A stretch of 29,273 nucleotides of DNA from the NCBI GenBank assembly GCA_007127255.1, contig SKZS01000109.1, forward strand, positions 1 to 29,273. The letters are read 5' to 3'. Both the position numbers and the translations under genes were made by a program. The notes beneath the pieces were generated by a model. The model saw only the letters and a program-made list of their open reading frames with translations. It was not told where the DNA came from and searched no databases. Below, one piece after another: positions 15,795-23,754 of this stretch. The first letter of the stretch is position 1. Each line of letters starts with the position of its first letter. This DNA is from Syntrophomonadaceae bacterium. Lineage in GTDB: Bacteria; Bacillota; Dethiobacteria; DTU022.

Positions 15795-16982
15795 ATGCAA
15801 AAACCGCTGGCAGGAGTAAAAGTTGTCGATTTAAGCCGGTTTATTGCCGGCCCTTACTGTACTATGAAGCTGGGTGATATGGGCGCAGAAGTAATCAAGA
15901 TTGAAACACCCGGCCGGGGCGATGATTCGAGAGCCCTGGGCCCTCCATTTTTGGAGGGAGAATCGGCCTACTACCTTTCCTTTAACCGCAGCAAAAAAAG
16001 CGTCACTCTCAACCTGCGGGAAGAAAAGGGCAAAGAGATCCTGCGCAGTTTAATCAGGGAAGCCGATGTATTTATAGAAAACTTCAGAATTGGCGTAACG
16101 GAGAAAATGGGCCTGACTTACGATGATGTTAAAAAAATAAAAGAAGACATTATCTATTGTTCAGTGACCGGTTATGGGCACAACAGTCCCTACCGGGAAA
16201 AACCGAGCTTTGATGTAATGATCCAGGGCGAGGCCGGTTTGATGAGCATCACCGGTTTTCCGGACGGTCCGCCGCAAAGGGTCGGTGTGGCTATTGCTGA
16301 TATACTGGGCGGTTTTCATGCCGTTGAAGGAATCCTGCTGGCTTTACTGGTTCGCAGCCAGACCGGGAAGGGGCAGTTTGTCGATGTTTCCTTAATGGAT
16401 GCCATTATCTCTATCCTCACTTACCAGGCCGCCAACTTCCTGGCTACAGGTGATATCCCGTCCCGGGTTGGTAACCGCCACCCGATGATTACCCCCTATG
16501 AGAGCTTTGAAACAAAAGATGGTTACGTAATTTTTGCCGTGGGCAATCAGAGGCTGTGGGAAAATTTTGTGAAAGTGCTCGGCCGTGAAGATCTGAATGA
16601 AGACCCCCGCTTTTCCGACATGAAGTCGCGCAACCAGCATCCCGCTGAGCTGAAAGAGATTCTGGAGGAAATTACCAGGACTAAAAACACCGAGGAATGG
16701 GTTGAAATCATGGAGAAAGAGGGAGTGCCCTGCGGCCGGATCCGGACCCTGGACCAGGTTTTAACCGACCCGCATGTGGACATCCGGGAAATGGTCCTGG
16801 AAAGAGACCATCCCCTGGCGGGCAAGATCAAGCTAACCGGAATTCCCACGAAATTGTCACTAACTCCCGGTGATGTCTCGTCTGTTCCGCCGACCCTTGG
16901 ACAACATACAGACCAGGTTCTGTCAGAAATGGGTTATTCAGAAGAGGATTTAAGAATGTTTCGTGATAAAGGTATTGTCTAG
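15795..16982 (+). CDS. Family III CoA-transferase (CaiB/BaiF, formyl-CoA transferase type)
   Basis: A 395-residue protein of normal family length. The N-terminal block VVDLSRFIAGPYCTMKLGDMG binds CoA. SFDVMIQGEAGLMSITG is conserved, and D169 in VGVAIADILGG matches the aspartate that forms the acyl-aspartyl intermediate in formyl-CoA:oxalate CoA-transferase and CaiB. It exchanges CoA between an acyl-CoA and a free acid. GAGGAGG 9 bases upstream gives a firm start. It is followed after 58 bases by an AllH/DUF2877 gene, so the two are probably co-transcribed. Family members use oxalate, carnitine, succinate, mesaconate, aromatic or bile acids, and the sequence does not decide which. The link to an oxamate-type pathway makes an oxalate-like acid worth testing. 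Confidence 0.92.
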   Translation: MQKPLAGVKVVDLSRFIAGPYCTMKLGDMGAEVIKIETPGRGDDSRALGPPFLEGESAYYLSFNRSKKSVTLNLREEKGKEILRSLIREADVFIENFRIGVTEKMGLTYDDVKKIKEDIIYCSVTGYGHNSPYREKPSFDVMIQGEAGLMSITGFPDGPPQRVGVAIADILGGFHAVEGILLALLVRSQTGKGQFVDVSLMDAIISILTYQAANFLATGDIPSRVGNRHPMITPYESFETKDGYVIFAVGNQRLWENFVKVLGREDLNEDPRFSDMKSRNQHPAELKEILEEITRTKNTEEWVEIMEKEGVPCGRIRTLDQVLTDPHVDIREMVLERDHPLAGKIKLTGIPTKLSLTPGDVSSVPPTLGQHTDQVLSEMGYSEEDLRMFRDKGIV

Positions 16983-17040
16983 CGCAATAATTAAACCCGG
17001 GGTTTCTTAAATTAATCGGCGTAATTAAAGGGGAATATTA

Positions 17041-17922
17041 TTGATCAAACCTGGCTCAACATGGTACGCAGCAGACCTGGAACGTTACAGCAGTGAATAC
17101 AGGGTAAAACTGCTGTCTGCTCACAAAGAAATCTTAAATTTCCGGGTAGAGTCCTGGCCGCATCTTTTAATGGTCTCAGAAGACGGGTTTGAAAAAGGAC
17201 CCTGCACTATTGGTCTGAAGCCTGAATTTTTTAATGAGTTTCATGAAAGAGCAAGGAGCGCTACCAGGATCTGGTTTAACAATCAGGCTCTAAGGCTTTT
17301 CGTTGGGAATAAAGACTATTCAATCAACTGGCGCGAAGGAGAAAGGTTATCCTTCGCGCCTTATAAAATTGACAATTTTAAACACAGAAATGTCTGCACG
17401 ACAGTTGAGCACTACTGTCAGGCTCTCGAAGGTATAAATCTGAACACACCCAGTGCTGTTCTTCTTGGCATGAACGGTGGATCAGAATATTTTCGTGAAA
17501 AAATCAAATATTACTATCCCAAAGTTATTAACGCCCTGCTGTTGCGCAATGAGCATCAATTGATCAACTCCTGTCGAAATATTATCGGCATGGGCAGCGG
17601 TTCATCGCCCAGTGGTGATGATTTAATATGCGGAGCACTGCTTTCTTTTCATTACTTTACTGCAGATCACATGTTTATTGATAATATTACAGCTGAATTG
17701 AAAGCTGAAACCGGCAAAACCAACCTGATCGGCGGACATATGATAGAAATTGGGCTTTCAGGCCTTGCCCCCTATTTTTTTCAAGCTTTGCTGGTATCCA
17801 TCAGTAAAGGTAGATTTGAGCCCGATTTATTAAACAGGACTTTTAAAGTTGGAGCCTCAACAGGCAGCGATCTATTGATTGCTTTGGTTAAGTTCATTAA
17901 AAGTTATCTTGCTTCTACTTAG
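17041..17922 (+). CDS. allH: AllH-like DUF2877 protein (carbamoyltransferase component)
   Basis: A 293-residue protein starting at TTG 17041, with AAAGGGG 7 bases upstream; the next in-frame ATG is too far inside. The DUF2877 hallmark IIGMGSGSSPSGDDLICG occurs near residues 180-197, and a second glycine-rich signature, VGASTGSDLL, lies near the C-terminus. The E. coli homologue YlbF/AllH works with AllF (FdrA) and AllG (DUF1116) as oxamate carbamoyltransferase, releasing carbamoyl phosphate from oxalurate during anaerobic allantoin use. AllF and AllG homologues occur about 10 kb downstream in this window, beyond the transporter, oxidoreductase and regulator genes. Family assignment rests on these motifs; the substrate is inferred. 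Confidence 0.82.
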   Translation: MIKPGSTWYAADLERYSSEYRVKLLSAHKEILNFRVESWPHLLMVSEDGFEKGPCTIGLKPEFFNEFHERARSATRIWFNNQALRLFVGNKDYSINWREGERLSFAPYKIDNFKHRNVCTTVEHYCQALEGINLNTPSAVLLGMNGGSEYFREKIKYYYPKVINALLLRNEHQLINSCRNIIGMGSGSSPSGDDLICGALLSFHYFTADHMFIDNITAELKAETGKTNLIGGHMIEIGLSGLAPYFFQALLVSISKGRFEPDLLNRTFKVGASTGSDLLIALVKFIKSYLAST

Positions 17923-18202
17923 AACGATAGTGTGATTTAGTTATAATATACAAAGGATATGCTTGTAAATTATAAATATTATATAAAGGTGTTTATAAAA
18001 ATACGTTGAATTTAGTTAATTAATAAAATCGTATAAATTTAGACTATATGAAGTTGAAACTCCACATGGGAGTGCTTTATAAAGATTCACAGATAAAATA
18101 TTTAAAATCACGAAGCGAACCCTGGAATAATGTTTGACCTGAACAGTGTAAAAAGGCAGTAAGTGAAAATATTTTTTGCCGAATTAAAAAATCTTAACAC
18201 AA

Positions 18203-18226
18203 AAATAAAATATAATTTGATATAAT
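18203..18226 (+). promoter_or_regulatory. Shared AT-rich promoter/operator element, copy 1 (BMP operon)
   Basis: A 24-base element containing two TATAAT hexamers (18211-18216 and 18221-18226). It matches 22 of 24 bases of 27546-27569 upstream of fdrA. The -35 region is poor at the usual spacing, which would suit activator-dependent transcription. A weak dyad TATAA-N4-ATATA is present. Confidence 0.5.
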
Positions 18227-18284
18227 CTGGATTACAAAATTAAAAATAATGTTAGCTTGATTTCAGAAGTTTTAGTTTGAGAAA

Positions 18285-18302
18285 ATGTTCGTTATTGAAC
18301 AT
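18285..18302. repeat. Inverted repeat ATGTTC-N6-GAACAT in the transporter leader
   Basis: Perfect 6-bp arms with a 6-base spacer (GTTATT). It could be an RNA hairpin inside the larger leader fold or a protein operator. It is not a LexA box, since the half-sites are in the opposite order. Confidence 0.45.
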
Positions 18303-18421
18303 ATCGCTGCTATAACAATCGCGGGAAAATGACACTTATAAAGAACCAGTCTACTTTCATCCCACTGGAAAATTGACTGTTGATCAAGCAAGTATTATTC
18401 TGGCACGTTAGGGAGGTGATT

Positions 18422-18487
18422 GTGAATACCGTCAGTTACAAAACGTCGATATCCAAGTTGGAATCAATGGGAACAAGTAAAAAGTAG
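18422..18487 (+). CDS. Possible 21-residue leader peptide
   Basis: GTG at 18422 is preceded immediately by GGGAGGTGAT (18411-18420), an extended match to the 16S anti-Shine-Dalgarno sequence. The frame encodes MNTVSYKTSISKLESMGTSK plus K, then TAG. The spacing is very short if measured from the end of the match but normal from its GGAGG core. No family is recognised. It may be a regulatory leader peptide or the remnant of a decayed gene. Confidence 0.35.
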   Translation: MNTVSYKTSISKLESMGTSKK

Positions 18488-18538
18488 CTGGTAAATGGCG
18501 GTCAGCAGAGATTTGTTTTGAGATTTAAGAGGGAGCTA

Positions 18539-18595
18539 ATGTTTAATCAGGTAACTCTAAGGTTTAAAAGATTAGAAAGAAAAAGGAGGAAATAA
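18539..18595 (+). CDS. Possible 18-residue basic leader peptide
   Basis: ATG at 18539 follows GAGGGAG at about 5 bases. It encodes MFNQVTLRFKRLERKRRK and stops at 18595, two bases before the BMP lipoprotein ATG. Its last codons contain the AAGGAGG that serves the lipoprotein gene, so translation of the two could be coupled. No family is recognised. Confidence 0.35.
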   Translation: MFNQVTLRFKRLERKRRK

Positions 18596-18597
18596 AG

Positions 18598-19866
18598 ATG
18601 TCGAAAAAGAGAATATTTCAACTGATCGGCTTGCTGCTTGTGTTCAGTCTACTCATGGTAGCCTGCGCACCGGATGAAGAGCCGGTTGAGCCGGTTGAAC
18701 CTGTTGATCCTGACGAGCCGGTGGAGGTGGATGAGGTTACCCTGGCAATTAACCACTTCAGTATTATCGAGGGGACAACCTGGTCAGGAGCACAGCACCG
18801 CGCCGGAGAGCGCATTGCTGAAAAGTATGACAACGTTAATTATATTTACCGGGAAGAAGTTGGTCCCGATCTGACCATCCCCTTTGCGGAAGAAATGATC
18901 GCCGAAGGTGCGGATATTGTCGTTGGTAATGCCGAATTCATGGGGCTGCCCCTGAAAGACATTGTCGATCAGTATCCGGATGTTTATTTCGCATCTGTTG
19001 TCGGTAGTGATGTGACCACCGAACGGAATTTTATCCGTTACTTCCCGAGACAATACCAGGCCCTTTACCTTGAAGGTCTGATTGCCGGTGCCCTCACTGA
19101 GACAAACAGCGTTGGTATTGTATCGGCATTTCCGGTAGCCCAGGTTTCCCGTCGCCAGGCTGGCTTTGTCCTTGGCGTTCAGGAAGCCGCTGAACTACTC
19201 GGCAAAGAAATTGATGTTTATGTGAGATACTCAGGCGACTGGTTCCTGCCGGCAGAGGAAAGAGAAATTGCCACAACCCTGGTTGAGGAATACAACGTGG
19301 ATGTGATCACCCAGCAGACCGACTCCGGCGCACCGCTTGATGTAGCCGAAGAACGTGGTATTTGGTTCGTAGGTAAAGACATGGATACCGTAGGGTTCTA
19401 TGGCTGGTCGGATACCAGCACTGTAGCAGTATCCTTTGACACTCGCTGGGAGGTTCTATTTGAGCAGATGGTTCTGGATAAATTAGCCGATAATCCCAAT
19501 CCGGAAACGATCCTGATGCTGGGCATGGAATCATCAATGGAACTGGCCGATGGCAGAGAGGTCTATGCCGTAGACATCATGAATGACAACAAAATTGGCA
19601 TTGAAGCGATCAGCCCTGAAGCGCTGCCGCTGATCCCGCAAGAAATCCTTGACCTTGTGGAAGAGCGCAGGGAAATGATGATTGCCGGCCAGTGGGATCC
19701 CTTTACGGCCAATGAGTTGGTCTCCAATGGAACCGGACTGGAGCTGCCAGGACTTCCTATCCCCGAGAGGGGAGAGGTCGTTAAACCGGCCGGCGAAGAA
19801 CCAACAGCAGAATGGCTGCTGGGATCATTTAACTTTGACCTGCTGGGCACGACCATACTCGAATAA
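18598..19866 (+). CDS. BMP-family ABC transporter substrate-binding lipoprotein
   Basis: A 422-residue lipoprotein. The signal peptide ends in LLMVAC with the lipidated cysteine at residue 23. A Glu/Pro/Asp-rich spacer (residues 26-45, repeated EPVEPV) tethers it to the membrane. The periplasmic-binding-type domain of the BMP/PnrA class follows (ADIVVGNAEFMGLPLKDIV, FIRYFPRQYQALYLEG). Characterised relatives bind purine nucleosides and related compounds. AAGGAGG 9 bases upstream gives a strong start. The gene heads an importer operon, with a strong hairpin separating it from the ATPase gene, which would favour excess binding protein. The ligand is unknown; a nucleoside, purine base or ureide is inferred from the family and the neighbouring PucR and AllF/G/H genes. 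Confidence 0.9.
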   Translation: MSKKRIFQLIGLLLVFSLLMVACAPDEEPVEPVEPVDPDEPVEVDEVTLAINHFSIIEGTTWSGAQHRAGERIAEKYDNVNYIYREEVGPDLTIPFAEEMIAEGADIVVGNAEFMGLPLKDIVDQYPDVYFASVVGSDVTTERNFIRYFPRQYQALYLEGLIAGALTETNSVGIVSAFPVAQVSRRQAGFVLGVQEAAELLGKEIDVYVRYSGDWFLPAEEREIATTLVEEYNVDVITQQTDSGAPLDVAEERGIWFVGKDMDTVGFYGWSDTSTVAVSFDTRWEVLFEQMVLDKLADNPNPETILMLGMESSMELADGREVYAVDIMNDNKIGIEAISPEALPLIPQEILDLVEERREMMIAGQWDPFTANELVSNGTGLELPGLPIPERGEVVKPAGEEPTAEWLLGSFNFDLLGTTILE

Positions 19867-19917
19867 GCTTAAACTACCTGGTAATGCCCGTTGACGGTTG
19901 ATATGGTCAAAAAAGAA

Positions 19918-19969
19918 CAAATCCTTCTTTCCCCGGTTGTCAACACCGGGGGAAGAAGGTTTGTTTGAT
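19918..19969 (+). terminator. Strong hairpin (attenuating terminator) between binding protein and ATPase genes
   Basis: The arm at 19918-19936 pairs with 19946-19963 to give about 18 bp with a single bulged T (19922) and a 9-base loop. The stem core is CCCCGG/CCGGGG. An A-rich run precedes it and TTTGTTTGATA overlaps and follows its end, so it may terminate only part of the transcripts. Confidence 0.75.
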
Positions 19970-20034
19970 AGTAATTGTAATAACTGTTTTGCTGCAATTC
20001 TTTTTATAGCATTGCAGGAAAGATAGGAGACAAA

Positions 20035-21582
20035 ATGCCCACAGATAATCAAATTAAAAAAAATGCTGTTCTCGAGGCAAGGGGAATTACAAAAAGATTT
20101 CCGGGTTGTTGTGCGAATGAGCAAATTGATTTCGAGATTAAAGCAGGTGAGGTACATGCTATTCTCGGTGAGAATGGTGCCGGAAAAACAACCTTGATGA
20201 ACATTCTTTTTGGACTCTACCAACCCGATGAGGGCGAACTATACTTCGATGGGGAAAAAGTTGATTTTAAATCCCCCCTGGATGCCATAAAAAAGGGTAT
20301 TGGTATGGTCCACCAGAAACGAAAATTAGTCATGGCACACAGTGTGATCGAAAACATCATGCTGGGGCATCCTCATGCCGGTGAAATACTCAATTTTAAG
20401 AGAGTGAAACAGGAAGTTACAGAACTGTGCGAAAAATATGGATTTAAACTCGACTTAAATGCTAAGGTGTGGCAGCTTTCAGAGGGGCAAAGGCAAAGTG
20501 TCGAAATTATTAAGGCCCTCTACCGGGGAGCCAAAGTGCTGATCCTTGATGAACCCACCTCAGCCCTGTCGCCGCCAGAAACCAGAAATTTACTGGATTC
20601 AATCCGTACAATGGCGGAAAGTGACCTGGCAGTAGTACCCTTTATTACTCATAAATTGCCAGTTGTCCTGGACATCAGCCACCGCGTGACGGTGCTGCGC
20701 AACGGCAAAGTAACGGCACAGTTTGCGACTGAAGGCGCCACTGAAAAAAGTTTAGCGAAAAGCATGGTGGGAAGGGAAGTTATTATCAAGCTGGATAAGG
20801 TTGAAGTTGAACGTGGAAAACCGGTTCTGGAGGTCGAAAATCTTAGTGCATACAGTGAAAAAGACTATCTTGCATTAAAAGGGGTTTCTTTTACGATACA
20901 TGAAGGAGAAATCTTTGGCATTGCCGGAGTTTCGGGAAATGGACAGGAAGAACTGGCTGAAGTGCTGGCCGGACTTCGCAGTGCAACAACCGGAACAATT
21001 TTGCTCGATGGAGAAGATATCACCCGAAATTCGACGCTGGAAAGATGGCGGAAAGGGGTCGGTTATGTTCCCGCTGAACGGAATGAAGTTGGCTCCATTG
21101 CTGATTATTCCCTGATTGATAATGTAGCCATGAATTACTATTTTGAGGAAGAATATGTTCCCAGGGGGGTTATCAATTATAAAGGGCTTCGTGAATTGAC
21201 AGAAAATCTAATCGCTGAATACAACGTGGCAACACCGGGCCCGGATGTTAATGCCAGGGCCCTGTCTGGTGGAAACCTGCAGAAGCTTATTCTCGCCCGG
21301 GTGTTATCCAGGAAACCCCGCTTAATTATTGCCAGTCTTCCCACCCAGGGACTGGATGTTGGAGCTATTGAATTTGTACAAAACAAACTATTGCAAGCTA
21401 AAAAAGATAAAGCTGCCATCTTATTGATATCCGGTGAGATCGAGGAAGCGCTGTCCTTGAGTGACCGGGTTGCACCAATTTACGAGGGTGAACTCATGGA
21501 TATTATTCCCTGGACTGATGCCGAGCGCGATAACGTCGGGGCTATGATGGCAGGCATTAAACCGAAGGTGGAAAGCTTATGA
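20035..21582 (+). CDS. Nucleoside-type ABC transporter ATP-binding protein (two NBDs)
   Basis: A 515-residue double ATPase. In NBD1, Walker A GENGAGKTT (45-53), signature LSEGQRQS, Walker B LILDEPTSALS and the switch histidine in FITHK are all intact. NBD2 keeps the LSGGNLQK signature. However, its Walker A is replaced by GVSGNGQEEL and its Walker B reads IIASLPTQGLD without the Asp-Glu pair. Only one composite site is therefore likely to hydrolyse ATP, as is usual for the YufO/RbsA-like group. AGGAGA precedes the ATG. The stop overlaps the next ATG by 4 bases (ATGA). It powers uptake with the two permeases that follow. Confidence 0.94.
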   Translation: MPTDNQIKKNAVLEARGITKRFPGCCANEQIDFEIKAGEVHAILGENGAGKTTLMNILFGLYQPDEGELYFDGEKVDFKSPLDAIKKGIGMVHQKRKLVMAHSVIENIMLGHPHAGEILNFKRVKQEVTELCEKYGFKLDLNAKVWQLSEGQRQSVEIIKALYRGAKVLILDEPTSALSPPETRNLLDSIRTMAESDLAVVPFITHKLPVVLDISHRVTVLRNGKVTAQFATEGATEKSLAKSMVGREVIIKLDKVEVERGKPVLEVENLSAYSEKDYLALKGVSFTIHEGEIFGIAGVSGNGQEELAEVLAGLRSATTGTILLDGEDITRNSTLERWRKGVGYVPAERNEVGSIADYSLIDNVAMNYYFEEEYVPRGVINYKGLRELTENLIAEYNVATPGPDVNARALSGGNLQKLILARVLSRKPRLIIASLPTQGLDVGAIEFVQNKLLQAKKDKAAILLISGEIEEALSLSDRVAPIYEGELMDIIPWTDAERDNVGAMMAGIKPKVESL

Positions 21583-22712
21583 AAATTGCTGAACACGATA
21601 TAAGACTTGTGAAGCGGGTGGAATTGCCCTGGTGGAATGCTGCGCTAATATCCATTTTTTCTATAGTAGTTGCCCTGATACTATTCAGCCTGGTTTTTGT
21701 ACATTCGGGTGTCAACCCGATAAACGGTTTTAAAGAGATTTTCCAGTTCGCCTTCCTGAATCGCAATGGACTGCCGCTGACCATCAATCGATCTATTTTT
21801 ATCTTTCTGTGCACCTGTGCTTTTATTATACCCTACCGCGCTGGTCTCTGGAATATTGGGATGGCCGGTCAGCTTTATGCCGGTGCCCTGGGTGCGTTTG
21901 GTGTGATGTACTTATTTGGAGCCAAGGGTGATCCCAATTTATATATTGCTCCCGGCATAGGCATACCCTTGATGATGATTGGGGCGATGCTAGCCGGTGG
22001 ACTGATTGGTGGGATTGCCGGTTTTTTGCGCGGTCGGTTTAATGTCAATGAAATTGTTACCACCATGATGCTCAATTCTATCGGGTTCTGGTTTGTATCC
22101 TATATGGTTAAAGAAGGTGGACCTTTCATGAACCCGGTGGGGCGAAGCGAAAGCTTCGACCTGCCAGTATCGGTACGGGCCCCGCTTATATTCGGGATTC
22201 CGTTTACGCTGGTTGTAGCACTGCTGTTAGCGGTTCTATTATACTGGGTTTTTGCTAAAACCCGCATCGGCTATAAGATCAAGTCTTATGGCCATAACCC
22301 TTTAGCCGCTAAATATTCCGGTATCAATCCTCAAGTGATCCCGGTTCTGGTTTTTGTCCTGGGAGGAATGATCGCCGGATTGGCAGCCTATCATTACTTT
22401 GGCGCTGTACCCGGGGTCTTCAAGGTTGCCCGCAATTATGCTGAATTTGGGGATTTGTCTTTTTACGGCATTATATGTGGCTTAATTGCCCAGGGGAACC
22501 CGCTGGCGGCAATTCCCATCTCATTGCTTTTTGGGGGATTAACCAACGGGGGAAGGTTTGCCCAGGGCAAGCTGCAGATGGGTTTTGGAGTCGATTATGC
22601 CCTGCTGGGTGTAATGATGATTACCATGGTTGTATTACAGTTTTTCTACCGATACAAAATTGTTTGGATCAAACCCGAGAAGGAGATTTCAGATGTGGGA
22701 ATTATTCGTTAG
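21579..22712 (+). CDS. ABC transporter permease, nucleoside type (first of two)
   Basis: A 377-residue integral membrane protein of the BPD_transp_2 (branched-chain/sugar/nucleoside) class with many hydrophobic helices. Family segments include YRAGLWNIGMAGQLYAGALGA and FNVNEIVTTMMLNSIGFW. Its ATG overlaps the ATPase stop (ATGA), and its 3' end overlaps the next permease gene by 20 bases, so stoichiometric coupled translation is expected. Together with the second permease it forms the transmembrane channel. It corresponds to YufP/NupP-like proteins. Confidence 0.93.
   Translation: MKIAEHDIRLVKRVELPWWNAALISIFSIVVALILFSLVFVHSGVNPINGFKEIFQFAFLNRNGLPLTINRSIFIFLCTCAFIIPYRAGLWNIGMAGQLYAGALGAFGVMYLFGAKGDPNLYIAPGIGIPLMMIGAMLAGGLIGGIAGFLRGRFNVNEIVTTMMLNSIGFWFVSYMVKEGGPFMNPVGRSESFDLPVSVRAPLIFGIPFTLVVALLLAVLLYWVFAKTRIGYKIKSYGHNPLAAKYSGINPQVIPVLVFVLGGMIAGLAAYHYFGAVPGVFKVARNYAEFGDLSFYGIICGLIAQGNPLAAIPISLLFGGLTNGGRFAQGKLQMGFGVDYALLGVMMITMVVLQFFYRYKIVWIKPEKEISDVGIIR
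22681..22685 (+). promoter_or_regulatory. Ribosome binding site deciding the second permease start
   Basis: AGGAG lies 7 bases before ATG 22693. The frame is open from 22630, but the extra 21 residues would be polar and basic and overlap the upstream gene by 83 bases. The 22693 start is chosen. Confidence 0.7.
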
Positions 22713-23571
22713 AAGCCTTGATGCTTCAATTGTTTTAGCCATAGCAGCACTCGGTGAACTTATAGGCCAGCGTTCAGGAGTTCTGAATGTAGGTATAGAA
22801 GGTGTAATGCTGTTCGGGGCCACCTTTGGATTCATCGTGGCACAAACCACAGGCGATTACACAACCGGCTTTATCGCAGCGATTGCCATCGGCGCCCTGA
22901 TCGGCCTGATGCACGGGGTCTTTTCAATCACTCTTGGCGTGGACCAGGTGGTCAGCGGTATGGGAATATGGATTCTGGGCTTTGGCCTGACTACCTATAT
23001 TGGCAACCCTTATACCGGTCCTTTGGGCATGGCCAGGATCGATAGAATTGGTGGGATGTCGCCGTTCTTTTACCTTGCTCTTGCCCTGATCATTCTAACC
23101 TGGTTTGTTTTAAACAAAACCAGCCTGGGGTTGAAAATTCGTTCGGTGGGTGAAAACCCTGCTGTGGCGGAAGTATCCGGGATCGGTGTAAACAGAATCC
23201 GCTATATGTGCGTCATTGTAAGCGGGATGCTGATGGGTTTGGCCGGAGGGGTTTATGGCCTGAGCTACAACCCGGTTTGGAATTACAACTTCCTGATGGG
23301 GTGGGGTTTTATTGCCCTGGCTTTGGTATTCTTTTCGATGTGGAACCCCTTCATCATGTTTGGTGGCGCAGTGCTTTTTGGCGCCCTGTGGCAATTGGCT
23401 CTTAGTCCTGAATTTATTCTGCCGGGAGTGATGTCACGTTACCTCTGGAGAATGGTTCCATTTGTAATAACTGTAGTCGTGTTGGTAGTGATGTCAACCA
23501 GGTGGTTCCGAACCCGCTGGGGCGCCGCTAAACCGGAAGCCCTGGGAATGCCTTATAGAAAAGAAGGGTAA
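22693..23571 (+). CDS. ABC transporter permease, nucleoside type (second of two)
   Basis: A 292-residue BPD_transp_2 permease. It begins MWELFVRSLDASIVLAIAAL and contains the family block GELIGQRSGVLNVGIEGVML and, in the middle, LGLKIRSVGENPAVAEVSGI. The last is the cytoplasmic coupling loop that contacts the ATPase. It overlaps the first permease by 20 bases and is followed by a strong terminator, closing the importer operon. It corresponds to YufQ/NupQ-like proteins. A ligand cannot be assigned from sequence alone. Confidence 0.93.
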   Translation: MWELFVRSLDASIVLAIAALGELIGQRSGVLNVGIEGVMLFGATFGFIVAQTTGDYTTGFIAAIAIGALIGLMHGVFSITLGVDQVVSGMGIWILGFGLTTYIGNPYTGPLGMARIDRIGGMSPFFYLALALIILTWFVLNKTSLGLKIRSVGENPAVAEVSGIGVNRIRYMCVIVSGMLMGLAGGVYGLSYNPVWNYNFLMGWGFIALALVFFSMWNPFIMFGGAVLFGALWQLALSPEFILPGVMSRYLWRMVPFVITVVVLVVMSTRWFRTRWGAAKPEALGMPYRKEG

Positions 23572-23596
23572 AAAATACTACCTGGATAATTTACTC

Positions 23597-23634
23597 AAAA
23601 AGGGTTTGCGGATATAAACTGCAAACCCTTTTTT
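23597..23634 (+). terminator. Strong intrinsic terminator after the importer operon
   Basis: AAAAAGGGTTTGC (23597-23609) pairs perfectly with GCAAACCCTTTTT (23621-23633) around an 11-base loop. The right arm runs into six Ts. This separates the importer operon from the oxidoreductase gene. Confidence 0.9.
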
Positions 23635-23738
23635 ATAACCGGCTGTTGGTTGTTTACTTTGCAAAATATTATTTTTGAATTGAATGGCCGTAGGACTTTT
23701 TCCGGGGCAAGAAGTATATTTAATAATTTGTCGTATGT

Positions 23739-23744
23739 GGGAGG
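23739..23744 (+). promoter_or_regulatory. Ribosome binding site deciding the aldehyde oxidoreductase start
   Basis: GGGAGG lies 10 bases before ATG 23755. The upstream open frame begins with TTG 23650 and would add 35 residues unlike the family. From 23755 the iron-sulfur cysteines fall at the same numbers as in the Pyrococcus enzyme. Confidence 0.8.
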
Positions 23745-23754
23745 ATTAAATAAA

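Larger units (their letters stand above)
17923..18597. other. Long AT-rich intergenic region and probable leader of the BMP transporter operon
   Basis: 675 bases without a long gene. The first half is very AT-rich. An AT-rich element at 18203-18226 nearly repeats one in front of fdrA. From 18255 the strand could fold: GCTTGAT (18255-18261) pairs with ATCAAGC (18383-18389), enclosing a hairpin ATGTTC/GAACAT (18285-18302) and a hairpin CCAGT/ACTGG (18346-18368). Two tiny frames with good ribosome binding sites follow. I searched by eye for the purine riboswitch core and did not find it. Confidence 0.5.

Noticed and set aside
15650..15877. 75-codon plus-strand frame starting at the LexA box
   Set aside because: It overlaps the regulatory region and the start of the CoA-transferase in another frame; the sequence is not protein-like beyond chance.
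18399..18420. Sigma-54 promoter suggested by TGGCAC
   Set aside because: No TTGC/TTGCA follows at the -12 position; the downstream bases form a ribosome binding site instead.
17923..18597. Known purine (xpt-type) riboswitch in the importer leader
   Set aside because: The conserved core (TATA...GTTTCTACC...TTAAA) was not found by eye.
20035..21582. Degenerate second nucleotide-binding domain as a sign of a broken gene
   Set aside because: Loss of Walker A and B in the second domain is normal for this importer family, and the frame is intact.
22630..22692. N-terminal extension of the second permease
   Set aside because: It would overlap the first permease by 83 bases and is unlike the family start; AGGAG before 22693 fits better.
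23650..23754. N-terminal extension of the aldehyde oxidoreductase from TTG
   Set aside because: The ribosome binding site at 23739 and the match of cysteine numbering to the Pyrococcus enzyme favour ATG 23755.
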